The notes under the pieces are model-generated. The model had not been told where the DNA came from. It did not search any database and saw nothing but the letters and a program-made list of their open reading frames with translations. From NCBI GenBank assembly GCA_928724745.1, contig CAKMXJ010000004.1:806001-870000 (forward strand): 64,000 nucleotides of DNA, in the 5' to 3' direction. Made by a program: the position numbers and the translations under genes. Position 1 is the first letter of the stretch. Every line of letters starts with the position of its first letter. This DNA comes from Anthracocystis setariae. Lineage: Eukaryota > Basidiomycota > Ustilaginomycetes > Ustilaginales > Ustilaginaceae. Positions 60,803-64,000 of this stretch are shown in pieces.

Positions 60803-63800
60803 ATGTCGTCCGGGTCCAATCGAAAGGGCCTGTTGCCCACATCGCAAGACAACTCACCCAACAACTCTCCCACTCCGGCCCCGCTGGTCCAACGACGATC
60901 CTCCCAACCACTCCCAGGCATCTCGGCTACTGCTTCGTCGCTTCGCAGTCGTAGAGCCGGATCCACCTCGACAGGCTCAAACTCGAGCTCAAAGCAGCTC
61001 AACAACATCGAAGATACCGACTTTGACGACGAAACCCCCGGTGACTTCGACCCAGGAATGCAGCCGTCTTCCAAAAAGCGAGGCAACTTGCTCAGATCCG
61101 CACTAGTGCCCGGGGCTTCACAGACACCAGCAGCCAAAGCGAATGCCAACCAGGCTGCTTCAGCTAGAAAGCCAGGCCCTGCTCCACCTGTGTCTCCTCC
61201 TCCCGTTTCGTCCAATAGCTTCAAGGGCACTCCGGCTCGTGCTACACGCTACTCGCTCCCCGTGCGTGCGGAGAAGCCGGTCAGGACGACAAAGACGTCA
61301 GGAAAGCACGTTGTGTTGCCTTCCGAGTCCCAGCTCGCTCCTCTTCCGGGCGAAGACGACGAAGACGATGACGACGACGATGATGATGACGACGATGAAG
61401 AGTCGGGAGAAGAGTCAGTAACCGAGGACGAAGCAGAAGCTGCAGATCGATCCACCGGTTCAGCCAAAGCAGCAGCAACTATCCAAGACGCAAAGGTCGA
61501 CCCTGTCTTGCTCGGCGGTCGTGGTCCTGTCGCTTCCAAGCCCCCCGCCAAAGTTCCCGTTACCACTCCTCGACCCGGTCCTACCATCCCCTCAAACCGC
61601 CATACAGCCCCAGCCCCTGTTCCTGGCAAGCTTGTGACGCCTGCCACCAAAGGCTCCCAGCGACCCGCCGCCTCGTCTGCGCTGGCGAGAGCTGCTGCCT
61701 CATCCGTTTCGGCTGCACAGGCACGCCAGGCGCAGAAGGCCAAACCGAAAGCAGCAACCACCTTCCGCGGCGCAGCCACACGTGCGCCTCCCTTGCGTCC
61801 TCACAAATCCGGTCCGGTCTACCACACGTTTGAGCGCATGGCGCCCACTGCCAGGCTCATGACGCCTCTACCGCGATTGAGCGCATACAGCATTTCCAGT
61901 TCGATCCACCTGGGCACGCTGCTTGGCTTCCTGAGACGCGAGCATGGCGTCAAGCCTCGTCTGTACGATGAGTGTGCGTATGCCGTCTACACCAAGCCGC
62001 TGCTGCCTGGGTTTGGTAGGGCCAATGTTCGCTCTGCGCCTGAGCCGAGGAGTGCCAGTCCCGGTGCCGAGTCCAGGAGAGAGCGCGAGTTGGAGCAGCG
62101 CGATGAGTTTGGTTACCTGGGCACCTACTTTGAGCACCGGCAGGAGGAGGAGGATGACATCGATCAGGATGGATACATCAAGGGCGGCGAGGGTCGAGGC
62201 TCGGATAGTGAGGGTCGGAGGAGGCGGGATCCGCATAGGGGAGAGGAGAGGGGTGGGGGAGAGACGTCAGCTTGGGAGAGCGAAGCGGAGAGGTGGAATC
62301 CCGGCGAACGTCGTAACAGTCACGATCGTCAACAACATGGCCAAGAGAATGCAGACGAATCTCAACAACTGGACCGCAGCGTTACGATAGACGGCGCCTC
62401 TGCACCCATCAGCAGCAGTCTCGAAGATGACGAGGGCATGCTGGCTACGCCCATTGCGCGGCCGGTGACGTCGACGGTTCTGTCGGATAGCGAGAATGAG
62501 GCAGGGACCGAGGCGCGGCCGTTCTTGCTTGAGCGTAGGCGCGCGGGGAGCCAGAGCTCTGTTTCGGATGTTGAAGCGCTGCCTACGTACGGACGTGCCG
62601 GCTCGCCCGTGGAGATGGAGACGGACAAGAACGAGCTCGTGATCAACAATTCGGACTCGGCCGGTGCGAGGGATATGATGCTTCAGCAGAGGGCGGAGGA
62701 GAGGGGCGAGCAGGAGCCGATGGCGCATTCGTATAGGTCCAACGAGATGAATATGGTGTCGGATCTGGACGAAGTGGCGAATGCGTCGCGCGATGAGACG
62801 CGCGATGACGGCATGACGAGGATGGAGGGTAGTGCCGACTCACACCAGCCTCGTCTTGAAGATGCGCAAGTTGATAGCGGCAAGGATCAGCACCACGCGG
62901 AAGATGCGTCTGTCGAGCAGGCACCCAAGGAACGACGAACACGCAAAGTCAAGCTGCGACGTAGGAAACGTCGGTACGCCGGGCCCAACATGGCGTCGCA
63001 CAACCACGATACGTCGGCGAACCTCAACACGCCCCGACCGATTTTGGAAGCGTTGCAATCGGCGGAACTGGTGATCCTGCCGTACGGCGTGTTGGTGATG
63101 TACAACTTCTCGGCGGCTGAAGAAAGGAGTATCATCGAAGACGTGCTAAGCAGTGGATGTGCCCGCGAGCCTATGGAGGAGCAGGCTCGCGAGACGGAAG
63201 CGTTCCACTTTTGCTACGATCCCAACATCTCGGCGCCTCGGATTTTCAACGACTTTTTCACTTTCCGTGCGCCGAACCATCTGCTGAAGCTGTCGCTGGC
63301 GCATGCGATTGCGCAGTCGACCAAGCTGTCGGTGTTCGAAGAGCGAATGCAGGCGACGTTGGAGCTGACGTCGCACATTCCCAAGGAGATGGCGAGTAGT
63401 GGCGAGTTGAGATTGAAGCGGAGGGAGGCGCTCAGGTTGACGGGGAGGTTGTTCAAGTTGAGGGTGGATGTCAATTTGACTAGCAATGTGTTGGATACGC
63501 CGGAGCTGTTTTGGTCCGAGGCGAGTTTGAAGGCGTTGTACGATGCGATTAGGGATTATTTGGAGATCGACGAGAGGGTGGAGAATCTTAATGAGAGATT
63601 GGCGGTCGCGAATGATTTGCTCGAGATCATTCATGAGCATATCGCGAATACGGCGATGAGCAAGATGTAAGTTCTTCGCCCCCCCCCACTTCCTCCCCCT
63701 TTCAATCTCCCCACTTGGAACCCGGTTAGTTAGCACGGTACTGACAAAACTTTACTCTGTTGTTCCTTTTTTGACAGTACGTGGATTGTGATTATTCTGA

Positions 63801-63949
63801 TCATCGTAGCGTGTGCGGTGGCGGTGGGCGAGATCTCGGCAAGGTTCATCGTTGGTTCGAATAGGAATGCGGACGAGGCGTTTCAGGCGTATAGAGCGGC
63901 CAGGAGAGTTGGCGGGAGTTACTTGGCGTTCAACGCCAGGTCGGTGTAA
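60803..63949 (+). CDS. RMD1/RMD8-family (DUF155) membrane protein
   Basis: Two exons, 60803-63666 and 63778-63949, give 1011 residues. About 320 N-terminal residues are disordered, with a long poly-Asp/Glu tract near residue 185-210. The conserved region includes RMTP-like LMTPLPRLSAYSISSSIHLG, TLLGFLRREHGVKPRLYDEC, AELVILPYGVLVMYNFSAAE, YDPNISAPRIFNDFFTFRAP, LKLSLAHAIAQSTKLSVFEE, LTGRLFKLRVDVNLTSNVLD, TPELFWSEASLKALYDAIRD and YLEIDERVENLNERLAVAND, all diagnostic of the DUF155 family (yeast Rmd1, Rmd8; S. pombe Sif3). The second exon supplies the single C-terminal transmembrane helix TWIVIILIIVACAVAVGEIS. The molecular role is poorly defined; the yeast genes are needed for sporulation, and the animal relative RMND1 supports mitochondrial translation. 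A ~200-residue acidic insert splits the conserved parts. Confidence 0.88.
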
Positions 63950-64000
63950 GGTGTAGTCTCGCTTTTTTAATCGCAGTAAAGTCGTTTCGCTCCGCACTTT

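Overview
The window is nuclear DNA of a filamentous basidiomycete, most likely a smut fungus (Ustilaginaceae: Ustilago, Sporisorium and relatives). The basis is long coding exons with few short introns (GTAAGT/GTGAGT donors, CAG/TAG acceptors), coding segments rich in Ser, Pro and Ala, and a fungal gene set (Zn2Cys6 regulator, SIN-type kinase, RMD1/RMD8-family protein, lanosterol synthase). The genus is inference; no database search was possible.

Layout. 0-12.7 kb: spindle-pole-body coiled-coil protein (cut by the left edge), DDHD phospholipase, small single-pass membrane protein, vacuolar-type amino acid transporter and eIF2B-gamma. 12.9-17.8 kb: a gene-free repeat block with three copies of a ~610-bp dispersed repeat (two head to head), a 944-bp insertion with a 5-bp target duplication, a 653-bp Tc1/mariner-like non-autonomous element, GC-rich foldbacks and an array of TARCRTGA motifs. 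17.8-31.1 kb: VPS45, dynactin p25, HDHD2-like HAD protein, Zn2Cys6 regulator, EamA transporter and SEC13. 31.1-39.8 kb: about 8.7 kb without a recognisable gene, the last ~1.4 kb probably the leader of the next gene. 39.8-44.8 kb: a 1664-residue SIN-type kinase with CH, kinase and C1 domains and a CaaX-like C-terminus. 45.0-49.3 kb: a second mobile-element island with a pogo/Fot-like transposon (perfect 42-bp TIRs), a hairpin-rich stretch with five copies of a 22-bp palindrome, and a probable non-autonomous relative. 49.3-64 kb: membrane protein with NPF/DPF repeats, SUA5, glutathione transferase, KSH1, lanosterol synthase (with an inferred 5-nt microexon), an RGG-rich small protein and an RMD1/RMD8-family protein.

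The genes are mostly housekeeping and unrelated in pathway, although several act in membrane traffic (VPS45, SEC13, KSH1, DDHD lipase) and two in division or microtubule organisation (spindle pole protein, SIN kinase). Gene pairs are commonly divergent with shared promoters of 0.25-0.9 kb. Exon-intron structures were worked out by hand from splice consensus, reading phase and conserved protein sequence.

The observations most worth follow-up are the CH-kinase-C1-CaaX architecture, the dispersed 22-bp hairpin family with compensatory stem changes (47.47-48.27 kb), the half-homogenised inverted repeat and TARCRTGA array (14.2-15.5 kb), the ERG7 microexon, and the endocytic-motif repeats of the 49.3-kb membrane protein.
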